A stretch of 64,000 nucleotides of DNA, from contig NZ_SDZL01000001.1 in the NCBI RefSeq assembly GCF_004210735.1, forward strand, positions 1 to 64,000. The letters are read 5' to 3'. The position numbers and the translations under genes are program-made. This stretch comes from Brevundimonas sp. GTDB taxonomy: Bacteria > Pseudomonadota > Alphaproteobacteria > Caulobacterales > Caulobacteraceae. Positions 44,754-53,425 of this stretch are shown in pieces; position 1 is the first letter of the stretch, and each line of letters opens with the position of its first letter. A model generated the notes under the pieces. That model saw only the letters and a list, made by a program, of their open reading frames with translations. It searched no databases and was not told where the DNA came from.

Positions 44754-45746
44754 TCAGGGACGCTGACGTCCGAACAGGTGGACCCAATCGGCCTCGGCCT
44801 GGATGCGGGCGAAATAGCTCCAGGTGTCGGTGTTCAGGGACCGGGCCAGGTTCTCGCGCGCCTTCTCGCGATCACCGATCAGCAGGTAGTAGTTGGCCAG
44901 GCTGTAGGCGGTGGACGCCTTGATGCCGTCGGCCGTGCTGAAGGCCTTGCCGCCGTCGACTTCCGAATAGACGTCGGCCGGATCACGCAGGTTCTTGAAC
45001 AGCTGGATGCCGTCGAAATAGTAGTTCGACTCGATGTTGTTCACGAGGTCCAGCAGCGTGATGTCGAAGTCCTTCAGCAGCTTCTGACCTTCCTCGTAAC
45101 GGCCGCCGCGGGCCAGCGAGAGGTAGAGCCAGTAGGTCGCGGCCGTTTCGTCCGACGCGCCCTGGATGCCCAGCGCCACTTCGCGCGACTGGCCGAACCA
45201 CTTAGCGGCGTTGGCGTAGTCGTGCTTGGCGAAATAGGCTTGGCCCAGGTGGTAGTAGGCGTAGAACTGGACCACGTCGCGGGTGCTGGGGAAGTAGTCG
45301 GGGCCCAGACGCTCGCGCTCCAGCGGCATGCCTTCATACAGCTGAGCCGACTTCAGGCCGTCGGCGATGGATTCGTCGAACATGCGCAGGCTGAAATAGC
45401 GGTGCGCGCGGTGACGCAGCAGCTTGGCCGAGTTCGGATAGCGACGCAGGCCGGCGGTATAGACCTCGGTCGCCTCGCGCATCAGGCCGTTGTAGCCCAG
45501 CAGACGACCATACCAGGTGACGTTGTCGATCGAGGGATCGGCTTCGTAGGCGGCCTTGGCCTCACGCGTGGCGCGCTCCAGGGCGTCGGACGGGGCGGCG
45601 TTGACCGGGTTCGAGCCGATGGTGGTGTGCATCGGATCGCCGAACAGGGTGCGGCCCTGATAGCTTTGTTCCTGGGCCGTCGCGGCGCCGGCGCAAAGCA
45701 GCGACAGGGCGGCGGCGCCGGAGACGAGATACATCCTCATATTCAT
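44754..45746 (-). CDS. Secreted TPR-repeat protein
   Basis: A 330-residue exported protein: signal MNMRMYLVSGAAALSLLCAGAA, then TPR-like helix pairs (DNVTWYGRLLGYNGLMREA, LRRYPNSAKLLRHRAHRY, QFYAYYHLGQAYFAKHDYA, STAYSLANYYLLIGDREKA). It has no catalytic motif. It lies between the M19-like gene and the receptor, with the TonB receptor 80 bp downstream. It may scaffold periplasmic peptide handling; this is inference from its position. Confidence 0.82.
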   Translation of the reverse strand: MNMRMYLVSGAAALSLLCAGAATAQEQSYQGRTLFGDPMHTTIGSNPVNAAPSDALERATREAKAAYEADPSIDNVTWYGRLLGYNGLMREATEVYTAGLRRYPNSAKLLRHRAHRYFSLRMFDESIADGLKSAQLYEGMPLERERLGPDYFPSTRDVVQFYAYYHLGQAYFAKHDYANAAKWFGQSREVALGIQGASDETAATYWLYLSLARGGRYEEGQKLLKDFDITLLDLVNNIESNYYFDGIQLFKNLRDPADVYSEVDGGKAFSTADGIKASTAYSLANYYLLIGDREKARENLARSLNTDTWSYFARIQAEADWVHLFGRQRP

Positions 45747-45792
45747 CGAGAGTTCGCTTTCGTTTCTGGTTGTCGTTGTCGTTCGCCGCGCC

Positions 45793-46863
45793 TCAGCCGA
45801 CGACGTCCTGGTAGAGGCGGCGCAGATTGCCGCCCATGATCTTGTCGATGTCCGTTGCGGAGAGCCCCAGCCCCTCCAGCCCCTGACGGACCGTCTCCAT
45901 CCGGCGCGGACCGTTCAGCCCGTCCAGATAGAGCGGCCAGTCGTCGGGCTGGATCTGGGATCCCTCCTCCTGCAGCAGGACGCGCAACTCCTCGGGTGTG
46001 TCGGGCACCACGCGGTGGTCGCGGTCGCTGCCTATGCAGACGTGATCGGCGCCGATCCGCTTCACCGCGTGGGCGATGTGCTGGAAATAGACGCCGAGAT
46101 TGTCGGTCTTCGCATCCGTCAGGAATGTCCGGATCTGGGTGATCCCGACCAGTCCGCCCTTGTCGGCGACGGCGCGCATATTGTCGTCGGTGGTGTTGCG
46201 ACGATGGTCGCGCAGCGCCTTGCAGGCGGTGTGCGAGATGATCATCGGCCGCGTGGAGACGGCGATGGCGTCGGCCATGGTCTTCATGCCCGCGTGCGAC
46301 AGGTCCAGCAGGACGCGCTCGGCCTCCATCCGGGCGATCAGTTCGCGGCCGAAGGGGGTGACGCCGGGATCGACCGCCTCGAAACAGCCGGCGCCCGCGG
46401 CGTTCAGCGTGTTGTAGGTCAGCTGGATGCTGGTGACGCCCAGAGCCTTGAGCCGGGCCACGCCGTCGGGATCGCGACCCGCCGGGGCGCTGTCCTGCAA
46501 ATTGTAAAAGACGGCGATCTTGTTTCCGGCCACGGCGCGGTCGATGTCGGCGACGGCGCGGGCGCGGATGAAGCGGTCGGCGTTGGCCGCGTAGTAGCTT
46601 TCGTAGGCCTGATGGTCCTTCAGGAAGGCGTCGAACGCTTGCGCTTCCGCAACCTTGGGATCGGTCAGAGTGACGGCGAGGGCGCGGGTGCCGGCGGCGA
46701 TGATCTGGTCCACCAGAGCCATGTCATAGGTGGTGCGCATCTCGCCCAGGGCGTCGAACACCAGCCCCTGCCCCGCCGCATCGGCGCGACCGGCGGCGCA
46801 GCCCGACGCCATGGCGGCGGCGGATACGGCCAGGAACGAACGACGGTCCAGAAACAGCGACAT
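45793..46863 (-). CDS. M19-family dipeptidase homologue lacking several zinc ligands
   Basis: A 356-residue exported protein with a Tat-like signal (DRRSFLAVSAAAMASGC, with a possible lipobox Cys). The family core is present: LDLSHAGMKTMADAI (His), ISHTACKALRDHRRNT (His, substrate Arg) and CIGSDRDH (Asp). The usual His-x-Asp at the first strand is replaced by FDALGEMR, and the bridging-Glu position reads YNLQDS. It may bind one metal or have changed chemistry. ATG at 46863 has GGGGGAG upstream. Its promoter region holds an inverted repeat. Confidence 0.85.
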   Translation of the reverse strand: MSLFLDRRSFLAVSAAAMASGCAAGRADAAGQGLVFDALGEMRTTYDMALVDQIIAAGTRALAVTLTDPKVAEAQAFDAFLKDHQAYESYYAANADRFIRARAVADIDRAVAGNKIAVFYNLQDSAPAGRDPDGVARLKALGVTSIQLTYNTLNAAGAGCFEAVDPGVTPFGRELIARMEAERVLLDLSHAGMKTMADAIAVSTRPMIISHTACKALRDHRRNTTDDNMRAVADKGGLVGITQIRTFLTDAKTDNLGVYFQHIAHAVKRIGADHVCIGSDRDHRVVPDTPEELRVLLQEEGSQIQPDDWPLYLDGLNGPRRMETVRQGLEGLGLSATDIDKIMGGNLRRLYQDVVG

Positions 46864-46913
46864 GACTCCCCCCGGCGACACCGCCGCCTCTGGAGAGAGG
46901 CCTTTCGCTTCTT

Positions 46914-46943
46914 AAACGGAAGCGGTGCTGCGCTTTCCGTTTT
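46914..46943. promoter_or_regulatory. Inverted repeat upstream of the M19-like gene
   Basis: AAACGGA-AGCG (46914-46924) and CGCTTTCCGTTT (46931-46942) form an inverted repeat with one bulged base and a 6-bp spacer, 51 bp before the gene start (minus strand). Further upstream on that strand, TTGCCA-N16-TACAAA could be a promoter. The adjacent Lrp/AsnC regulator is the likely ligand. Confidence 0.45.
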
Positions 46944-47025
46944 GTAGTCTGATTTTATATTTTGGCAAGTCGCTGACGAATTCTTTTACGTCTTGGCACG
47001 GAACGCTTTGAATTTGTCGCAGGAT

Positions 47026-47475
47026 TCAGGCGGCGCCGCGCATCTGGGAGTGTTTCTCGGCCAGGACCATATAGGTCTGGGTGCGGACCACGCCGTCGAT
47101 GACCTCGATCCCGTTCAGGATGCCTTCCAGATCGTCGTAGCTCTCGGCCTCCAGCTCCACCAGAACATCGAATTGGCCGGTGACGGTGCAGACGTATTTG
47201 ACGTGCGGAAAGCGCCGCAGGACGTCCACGATCTCGGTGGATTTCTTGGGATCGCGAGTCAGCAGGACAAAGGCCCGGATCTGGGCGTTGGCGAACGTCG
47301 GTTGCAGTTCGACGGTGTAGCGGGCGATGGCCACCTGCTCCAGCTTGTCCATCATGTTCTGCAGCGTGGGACGGCTTACCTTCAGTTGCGCCGCCAGGGC
47401 GGTGACGGTCTGGCGGGCGTCCTGGCGCAGCAGGTTAAGAAGCGCATGCTCCTTCTCGGTAAGGGTCGGGCCCAT
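47026..47475 (-). CDS. Lrp/AsnC-family transcriptional regulator
   Basis: A 149-residue regulator. The HTH lies at the N terminus (LTEKEHALLNLLRQDARQTV, LAAQLKVSRPTLQNMMDKL), followed by the AsnC/RAM ligand-binding domain (IRAFVLLTRDPKK, VKYVCTVTGQFDVLVELEAE, ILNGIEVIDGVVRTQTYMV). ATG at 47475 starts directly at the HTH; a longer frame lies upstream without support. It is flanked by DUF885 and M19-like genes and probably senses amino acids released from peptides. The upstream gap holds an AT-rich GAAAAGCGCGTTTTAC region. Confidence 0.92.
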   Translation of the reverse strand: MGPTLTEKEHALLNLLRQDARQTVTALAAQLKVSRPTLQNMMDKLEQVAIARYTVELQPTFANAQIRAFVLLTRDPKKSTEIVDVLRRFPHVKYVCTVTGQFDVLVELEAESYDDLEGILNGIEVIDGVVRTQTYMVLAEKHSQMRGAA

Positions 47476-47587
47476 GACGATCTTTCGGCTGTCCGCAGCC
47501 GGTCCGGCGCGGGTATGGCGTTCGGTCCTGTGTGCACGTATCCGGCCGTATTGAAAAGCGCGTTTTACGTTTTGCAACCTTGGCCGT

Positions 47588-49345
47588 TCAGCCGGCCTGC
47601 TGCGCGGCGATCCAGATGTCGATCTCGCGCTCCAGCACCGCCAGCGGCAATGAGCCGTTCAGCAGGACGGCGTCGTGGAAATCCCGCTCGTCAAACCGGT
47701 CGCCAAGGGCCGCCTCGGCCCGGCGGCGCAGTTCGATCAGCTTCAGCTCGCCCACCTTGTACGACAGGGCCTGGCCGGGCCAGGAAACGTAGCGCTGCAA
47801 CTCGACCTCGATGTTGACCGGCGACAGGGCGGTGTTCTCGGCGAAGCAGGCGCGGGCCTGCTCCATGGTCCAGCGCCGGGCGTGCAGGCCGGTGTCGGCC
47901 ACCAGCCGGCAGGCGCGCCACATCTCGTAGGACAGACGGCCGAACTTCTCATAAGGGTCGCGGTACAGGCCCATCCCCTCGCCCAGCCATTCCGAATACA
48001 GGCCCCATCCCTCGCCAAAGGCGTTGACGTAGAGCGAGCGGCGGAAGGTCGGGACGGCCGCCTGCTCCTGGGCCAGCGAAATCTGGATGTGGTGGCCCGG
48101 CGCGCCTTCGTGCAGCACCAGGGCGGGCAGTTCGTACAGCGGCCGCTCACGCAGGGCCGAGGTGTTGATCATCAGCCCGCCGGCGCGGCCCTGTTCCTGA
48201 CTGCCCTCGAAATAGCGGCCGGTGGTGTAGCCCTCTTCGATCGCGGCGGGCACGGGGCGAACGCCATAGCTGAGGCGCGGCAGGGTGCGGAAATGGGCGG
48301 GCAGCCGGTCGTCCACCCGCTTGGCGATCTCGCTGGCCTTTTCCAGAAGCTGCTGGCGGGTCGTGGCGTAGAACCGGTCGTCGGTGCGCAGGAAGGCGCG
48401 GAAGGCGGCCATGTCGCCGGTGAAGCCGGCCTCGACCTTGACCGTCTCCATCGCGGCGCGGATGCGCGCGACCTCGCGCAGGCCCAGTTCGTGCACCTGG
48501 TCCGGGGTCATGTCGGTGGTGGTGTGGCTGCGCACCAGCCAGGCGTAATAGGCCTCGCCGCCCGGCAGGTCGGATACGGCCAGCGAGGCGCCGGCGCGGG
48601 GCAGATATTCCCCCTCCAGGAAGGTGACGAAGGATGCGCGGGCGGGGGCCACGGAGCGGGCGATAGCGGCCTGCCCCTCTTGCAACAGCGTGGCCTGGCG
48701 GGCGGCGGGAATGCCGGCGGGCAAGGCTTTCAGCGGGGCCAGCAGGGGATCGTCGGCCATCGGCGTTTCGGCGGCGCGGCGGGCGCGGGCCAGCACGCCC
48801 TTGGTCGTCACCATCGGCTGGACGAAGCCGGTCTGAACCCCGCGCCTGGCATTGGCGATATTGGCGGCGTACCAGGCCGGCACCTGATCCAGCAGAGCGA
48901 TCCAGCGGCGGGCGTCCGCTTCGTTCGCGATACGGGCGGCGTCGGCGCGGTACAGCAGGGTGGTGTCGAAACCGCCGTCGCTGCTGAACGGCAGGCGCTC
49001 CTCATCGAAGGCGGCGCCGGCCAGCTTTTCGTCCAGCGTCCAGATCAGGAGTTCGCGGGTCAGCCGCTCGGAGGCCGACAGGGCGGCGGGGTCGACGCGG
49101 TCCAGATCGGCGCGGACGCGGGCGTAGCCGGCCTGGCGCGCGGCGATGGCGGCGGGGGTGACATCCGGCAAAGTCCACTGGGCGCCGACAGAGGCCGGAT
49201 CCTCCAGCGGCAGGGCGATGGCCTCATAGGCCGCGACGGCCGAGGTCAGGCCTGGATCAGAGGGTTGGGCCGACGTCGGGGCGGCTGTGGCCAGCATCAG
49301 GGCCGCCACGCAGGCGGCGCCGCCGCGCCAGATTGTCTTGGTCAT
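47588..49345 (-). CDS. Secreted DUF885 zinc hydrolase-like protein
   Basis: A 585-residue exported protein with a signal ending ATAAPTSAQP. The DUF885 hallmark, LVLHEGAPGHHIQISLAQEQ, carries the HE..GHH zinc pattern near residues 405-425, with a later Glu-rich helix AFGEGWGLYSEWLGEGMG as the third ligand region. Members are thought to be carboxypeptidase-like metallohydrolases. GGGGTGAG lies before the ATG. It begins the peptide-utilisation cluster and shares direction with the regulator downstream. Confidence 0.92.
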   Translation of the reverse strand: MTKTIWRGGAACVAALMLATAAPTSAQPSDPGLTSAVAAYEAIALPLEDPASVGAQWTLPDVTPAAIAARQAGYARVRADLDRVDPAALSASERLTRELLIWTLDEKLAGAAFDEERLPFSSDGGFDTTLLYRADAARIANEADARRWIALLDQVPAWYAANIANARRGVQTGFVQPMVTTKGVLARARRAAETPMADDPLLAPLKALPAGIPAARQATLLQEGQAAIARSVAPARASFVTFLEGEYLPRAGASLAVSDLPGGEAYYAWLVRSHTTTDMTPDQVHELGLREVARIRAAMETVKVEAGFTGDMAAFRAFLRTDDRFYATTRQQLLEKASEIAKRVDDRLPAHFRTLPRLSYGVRPVPAAIEEGYTTGRYFEGSQEQGRAGGLMINTSALRERPLYELPALVLHEGAPGHHIQISLAQEQAAVPTFRRSLYVNAFGEGWGLYSEWLGEGMGLYRDPYEKFGRLSYEMWRACRLVADTGLHARRWTMEQARACFAENTALSPVNIEVELQRYVSWPGQALSYKVGELKLIELRRRAEAALGDRFDERDFHDAVLLNGSLPLAVLEREIDIWIAAQQAG

Positions 49346-49411
49346 CGCTCACCCCTTCGCAGTCTCCGAAAGGATGGATTGCCCGCTTGGGGGTGGAATG
49401 TCGATAAAGAC

Positions 49412-49443
49412 GGCGGAGATGAAGCCGGGGCTCCATCTCCGCC
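49412..49443 (-). terminator. Terminator of the 750-residue TonB receptor gene
   Basis: GGCGGAGATG (49412-49421) pairs with CATCTCCGCC (49434-49443) over a 12-nt loop, 12 bp past the receptor stop on the minus strand, and then reads GTCTTTATC. Confidence 0.75.
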
Positions 49444-49455
49444 AGTGGCCGGAAG

Positions 49456-51708
49456 TCAGAAATTGGCCGTCAGGTTCAGCGTCACCGTGCGCGGCGCGCC
49501 ATAGAAGCCGATCACCGAGTTACCCGTGATCGCGCCTGCGAAATTATAGCCGCCCGCGCGATAGCGTTCGTCGGACAGGTTGCGACCGCTCAGTCCGATG
49601 CGATAGCGCCCGCTTTCGGCGGTCCACAGCAGGGTGGCGTCGTACAGCCAATAGGCCCCCTGATCGAGCAACGGCAGGGCCTGCTCGAACATCTGGGTCG
49701 CGCCGCGATACGAGGCGGACGGGGTGAAGATCACCGAGCCGCGGCCCTGACCCAGATCGACGCTGTAAGGCAGGGCCAGGTTGGCGGTCCAGTCGGGTGT
49801 GTTCTGGAAATCGCGCTCGTCGGCCAGGTCCTCGCGGACGCCGGTCGTGGTGTTCAGGGTGACGAACTCGTTGAACCGGGCGTCCAGGTAACCGAGCGTC
49901 AGGCGGGCGGCCAGGTTCCGGGTGATCCAGGCCTGGGCCTCCAGCTCCCAGCCCCAGATTTCGCTGGAGCCCGCATTGTCGACGAAGCTGGCGACCGAGG
50001 CCGGCGGCACGAAGATCTGCGAGGTGATCTGCTGGTCGGTGTATTCCGACTTGAACAGGGCGGTGGCGAAGTTGATGCGACCGTCGGCCAGCGAGCCCTT
50101 CAAGCCCAGTTCGTAGGTGTCGACCAGTTCCGGGGCGTAACCGTTGACGGTTTCGGGATACAGCGAGGCGTCGCCGCGCATGTCGAAACCGCCCGACTTG
50201 AACCCGCGCCCGTACGAGGCGTAGCCGGTCAGGTCCGGGGTGAATTTGTAGCTGGCGCTGACCCGGGGCGTGAACTCTTCATAGGTGTCCGACGCGGTGT
50301 AGTCGGTATTCGGCGGGCCCGCCGCGATGGCGCCGGCGTTGCCGAAGAACGGGCTCTTGATGCCCAGATAGACCTGACGCAGCTGGTCGACCGTCTTCTT
50401 GTCGCGGGTCCAGCGGCCGCCGACCGAGACCGAGAACTGATCGGTCACGTCGTAGCTGAAGTCAGCGAAGGCGGCGATGCTGCGCGTGTCCACGCTGCCG
50501 CCGGTAAAGGTCGTCATGCCCGCCGGGGCCGGCGGCGCGGCCAGGGTCACAAGCCCCAGCACGGTGTCAAAGGCGCCCTCGGCCGAGGCGTCCATGTAGA
50601 ACAGGCCAGCCACGCCCTGCCAGCGCTCGCCCTGGAACAGCAGCTGGAATTCCTGGGTCAGCTGTTCGTCGGCGTAGTAGCCGGGGATGTCGAGGATCGG
50701 CTGGGGCAGGCCGTCGAAGTCGATGCCCGCGCCCGAGGTGTCGCCGTCGCGCCAGGCGGTGACCGACTTGAAGGTCACGATGTCGTTCATCCGCCATTCG
50801 CCGGTGAAGGACAGACCGCGCGTGCGGACGCTGGAGTCGTCGCCGATCCCGGCGTTGGTGTCATAGACGTCGGCCGGGCTGGGGGCCAGAATCCGGTAGC
50901 CGTGACGGGCGTTGGAATCGTCCTGGGTGATGTCGCCCGACAGACGGAAGAACAGGTCGTCGTTCGGGGTCCATTCGACGCTGACGCGGGCCGCCGTGAC
51001 ATCCTTGTTGTAGTGTTCGGCGCCGGTGTTCAGGTTCTGACCATAGCCGTCGCGGGTATAACGGGCCACTGCGCCGCCGATGCGCAGCGCCTCGGTGATC
51101 GGGGCCGAGCCCGAGGCGATCAGGTCGATCTGGTTGTAGCTGCCATAGGCGCCCTTGAGGGTCAGCTCCGGATCCTGGGCCAGACGTTTGGTGACGTATT
51201 TGATCGCGCCACCGATGGTGTTGCGGCCATACAGCGTGCCTTGCGGGCCGCGCAGGACCTCCAGCCGCTCAATGTCGAAGATGTCCAGCACCGCGCCCTG
51301 AGGACGGGCCACATAGACGTCATCGACGTACAGGCCCACGCCCGGCTCAAAGCCCCACAGCGGGTCCTGCTGGCCCACGCCGCGGATGAAGCTGGTCAGG
51401 GTCGAGTTGGTGCCGCGCGCGATCTGGACCGTGGCGTTCGGCGTTTGTTGCTGCAGGGCGGTGATGTCGGCCGCGCCGGTCTGTTCCAGACGCTCGCTGC
51501 TGACGGCGGTGACGGCGACCGGCACGTCCTTCAGCGATTCCTCGCGGCGACGCGCCGTGACGACGATTTCATCGACGGCATAGGCCTGAAGCGCGTCCGC
51601 CTGAGTGGGCTGGGCCTCCTGGGCGAACGCCGGCGCGGCGGCCATCGGCGTGACCAGCATGGCGCCAGCCATCAAAACACGACGCAACTGTCCTGTGGTC
51701 TTGGTCAT
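49456..51708 (-). CDS. TonB-dependent receptor, FyuA/sugar-aromatic type
   Basis: A 750-residue outer-membrane transporter. The signal ends PAFAQEA, the TonB box is DEIVVTARRREESL, and the plug runs VPVAVTAVSSERLEQTGA to LRGPQGTLYGRNTIGGAI. The barrel ends VTLNLTANF. This plug style is common among receptors for plant-derived or aromatic nutrients in Caulobacterales and Sphingomonadales. ATG at 51708 follows GGGAGGATGAG. It diverges from the esterase-TetR operon, with two matching palindromes in between. Confidence 0.92.
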   Translation of the reverse strand: MTKTTGQLRRVLMAGAMLVTPMAAAPAFAQEAQPTQADALQAYAVDEIVVTARRREESLKDVPVAVTAVSSERLEQTGAADITALQQQTPNATVQIARGTNSTLTSFIRGVGQQDPLWGFEPGVGLYVDDVYVARPQGAVLDIFDIERLEVLRGPQGTLYGRNTIGGAIKYVTKRLAQDPELTLKGAYGSYNQIDLIASGSAPITEALRIGGAVARYTRDGYGQNLNTGAEHYNKDVTAARVSVEWTPNDDLFFRLSGDITQDDSNARHGYRILAPSPADVYDTNAGIGDDSSVRTRGLSFTGEWRMNDIVTFKSVTAWRDGDTSGAGIDFDGLPQPILDIPGYYADEQLTQEFQLLFQGERWQGVAGLFYMDASAEGAFDTVLGLVTLAAPPAPAGMTTFTGGSVDTRSIAAFADFSYDVTDQFSVSVGGRWTRDKKTVDQLRQVYLGIKSPFFGNAGAIAAGPPNTDYTASDTYEEFTPRVSASYKFTPDLTGYASYGRGFKSGGFDMRGDASLYPETVNGYAPELVDTYELGLKGSLADGRINFATALFKSEYTDQQITSQIFVPPASVASFVDNAGSSEIWGWELEAQAWITRNLAARLTLGYLDARFNEFVTLNTTTGVREDLADERDFQNTPDWTANLALPYSVDLGQGRGSVIFTPSASYRGATQMFEQALPLLDQGAYWLYDATLLWTAESGRYRIGLSGRNLSDERYRAGGYNFAGAITGNSVIGFYGAPRTVTLNLTANF

Positions 51709-51788
51709 CTCATCCTCCCGCGCGGTCGTTAGGTCGCCGCTGATCACTGTTAGGGCGGACGGTGTGTCGAATGGCGACGCCTGTCAAC

Positions 51789-51812
51789 ATCATTCATTCA
51801 AGCATGAATGAT
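51789..51812. promoter_or_regulatory. TetR-type operator, site 1
   Basis: ATCATTCAT-TCAAGC-ATGAATGAT is a perfect 9-6-9 inverted repeat in the gap between the TonB receptor and esterase genes. It shares its form with site 2 (half-site RTTCAT, 6-bp spacer). It probably binds the TetR regulator encoded downstream. Confidence 0.7.
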
Positions 51813-51848
51813 CATTGCCCTCGACGGCTCGACAGGCTCGATGAGGTT

Positions 51849-51866
51849 GTTCATTCTTTGATGAAC
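51849..51866. promoter_or_regulatory. TetR-type operator, site 2
   Basis: GTTCAT-TCTTTG-ATGAAC is a perfect 6-6-6 inverted repeat, 36 bp before the esterase start. Half-site and spacer match site 1, which lies 52 bp upstream centre to centre. Confidence 0.65.
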
Positions 51867-51901
51867 GATAACGAGGGCGCCATCGCCCCGGGAGGGGTGT
51901 C

Positions 51902-53425
51902 ATGGCCATATCGACGGCAGCGACAGGCGACCATCCACTGGCGCGCACCGTGTGCGGCGAGGTGCGCGGACGCATCGAGGGCGAGGCAAAGGTGTTCCGG
52001 GGCCTGCCCTATGCCGCGCCGCCGGTCGGTGATCTGCGCTGGCGCGCGCCCCGGCCCTATCCTGCATGGCAAGGCGTGCGAGAGGCCGCCGCCTTCGGGC
52101 CCGCCCCGCCCCAGGCCGGGCCCGCCGACGTGCCCGACATCGTGGCCATCGGCGGCGCGCCTGAGCCGACGTCCGAGGATTGCCTGACGCTGAACGTCTG
52201 GGCGCCGCGCAATGCCGCCGAGGCCGCGCCGGTCATGGTTTGGCTGCACGGCGGATCGAACCGGATGGGGGCGGGATCCCTGCCCTTTTATAATGGTCAG
52301 GCCTTTGCGCGTGACGGCGTGCTGCTGGTCACCGTCAACTATCGGCTGGGGCACCTGGGTTTCTTCGCCCACCCTGCCCTGACGGCCGAGGCGGCGCCCG
52401 GCGAGCCGCTGGGCAACCACGGCCTGCTGGATCAGATCGCGGCGCTGGAATGGGTGCGCGACAACATCGCGGCCTTTGGCGGCGATCCCGCGAACGTCAC
52501 CCTGTTCGGCGAGTCGGCGGGCGGTATCGACATTCAGGCGCTGATGACCGCGCCGCGAGCACGCGGCCTGTTCCACAAGGCCATCGTGCAGTCGGGCGGC
52601 GGATGGCTGCCCGCAACCCCGCTTAAGGTCGCCGAGGCGCGCGGCGTGGCCGTCGCTGCGGCGCTGGGGCTGGGGAACGCCGACGCGGCGGCGCTGCGCG
52701 CCCTGCCGGCCGAACGCCTGACCGGGATCGAGGGCGCGTTCGGACCGGTGATCGACGGGAGGTTGCTGGACCGCGACCCGATCAGCGCCTTCGCCGCCGG
52801 CCGCTTCGCCGACATCCCCTTCATCATGGGCGTGAACAGCGGCGAAGACTCGCTGCTGAACTACGGCGGCGGGCTGAAGCGTTTTGGCCAGATGATCAGG
52901 CCGAACGCCGCCCTGGCCCGGCTGTATCCCGAAGCGGAGGGCGACGAAGAGAGCCTGATCCGGCTGGGATTCCGGGACTTCGGCTTTGCGGCGCCGGCGC
53001 GCTGGGTGGTCGGTCGCCCGCGCCGGTCGAAGGCCTGGCTCTACGCCTTCGACTACGTCGAGGAAGCCCGTCATCCGGATGTGCGGCGCGCCGACCACGG
53101 GGCCGAGATCGCCTTTGTCTTCGACACCCTGGACGACAGGCCCGGCGCCCCGCCGCCCGCGACCAAAGCCGACCGCGCCGTCGCGACGGCCCTGCACGCG
53201 CGCTGGATCGCCTTCGCCCGTGATGGGGATCCGGGCACGGACTGGCCCGCCTGGGGCCCGGCTGACGACTGGATGGTGTTCGGCGCCAGGCCCGGCGGCG
53301 AGGCGCGGCGGGGCTGGTGGAAATCGTCGCTGGACCACCACGCGCGCAAGGCGAACCTGTTGATCCCGATACTGCGTTTGCGGGATCGCGCCCGGCGGGT
53401 ATTCTCGGCTATGCAGGGGCGATGA
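51902..53425 (+). CDS. Type B carboxylesterase, cytoplasmic
   Basis: A 507-residue alpha/beta-hydrolase of the COesterase family. The oxyanion and early blocks are FRGLPYAAPP and WLHGGSNRMGAG; the nucleophile Ser is in LFGESAGGIDIQAL, and the Glu and His are in NSGEDSLLN and ADHGAEIAFVFDT. No signal peptide is seen, so it acts inside the cell. GGGAGGGG lies before the ATG. It overlaps the TetR gene by 4 bp, and the substrate is probably an ester imported by the divergent receptor; this is inferred. Confidence 0.92.
   Translation: MAISTAATGDHPLARTVCGEVRGRIEGEAKVFRGLPYAAPPVGDLRWRAPRPYPAWQGVREAAAFGPAPPQAGPADVPDIVAIGGAPEPTSEDCLTLNVWAPRNAAEAAPVMVWLHGGSNRMGAGSLPFYNGQAFARDGVLLVTVNYRLGHLGFFAHPALTAEAAPGEPLGNHGLLDQIAALEWVRDNIAAFGGDPANVTLFGESAGGIDIQALMTAPRARGLFHKAIVQSGGGWLPATPLKVAEARGVAVAAALGLGNADAAALRALPAERLTGIEGAFGPVIDGRLLDRDPISAFAAGRFADIPFIMGVNSGEDSLLNYGGGLKRFGQMIRPNAALARLYPEAEGDEESLIRLGFRDFGFAAPARWVVGRPRRSKAWLYAFDYVEEARHPDVRRADHGAEIAFVFDTLDDRPGAPPPATKADRAVATALHARWIAFARDGDPGTDWPAWGPADDWMVFGARPGGEARRGWWKSSLDHHARKANLLIPILRLRDRARRVFSAMQGR

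Noticed and set aside
41782-44766. A plus-strand open frame of about 994 codons opposite the large TonB receptor
   Set aside because: The minus strand encodes a complete receptor with signal peptide, plug and barrel. The plus-strand product is repetitive Gly/Arg/Val/Gln without any domain.
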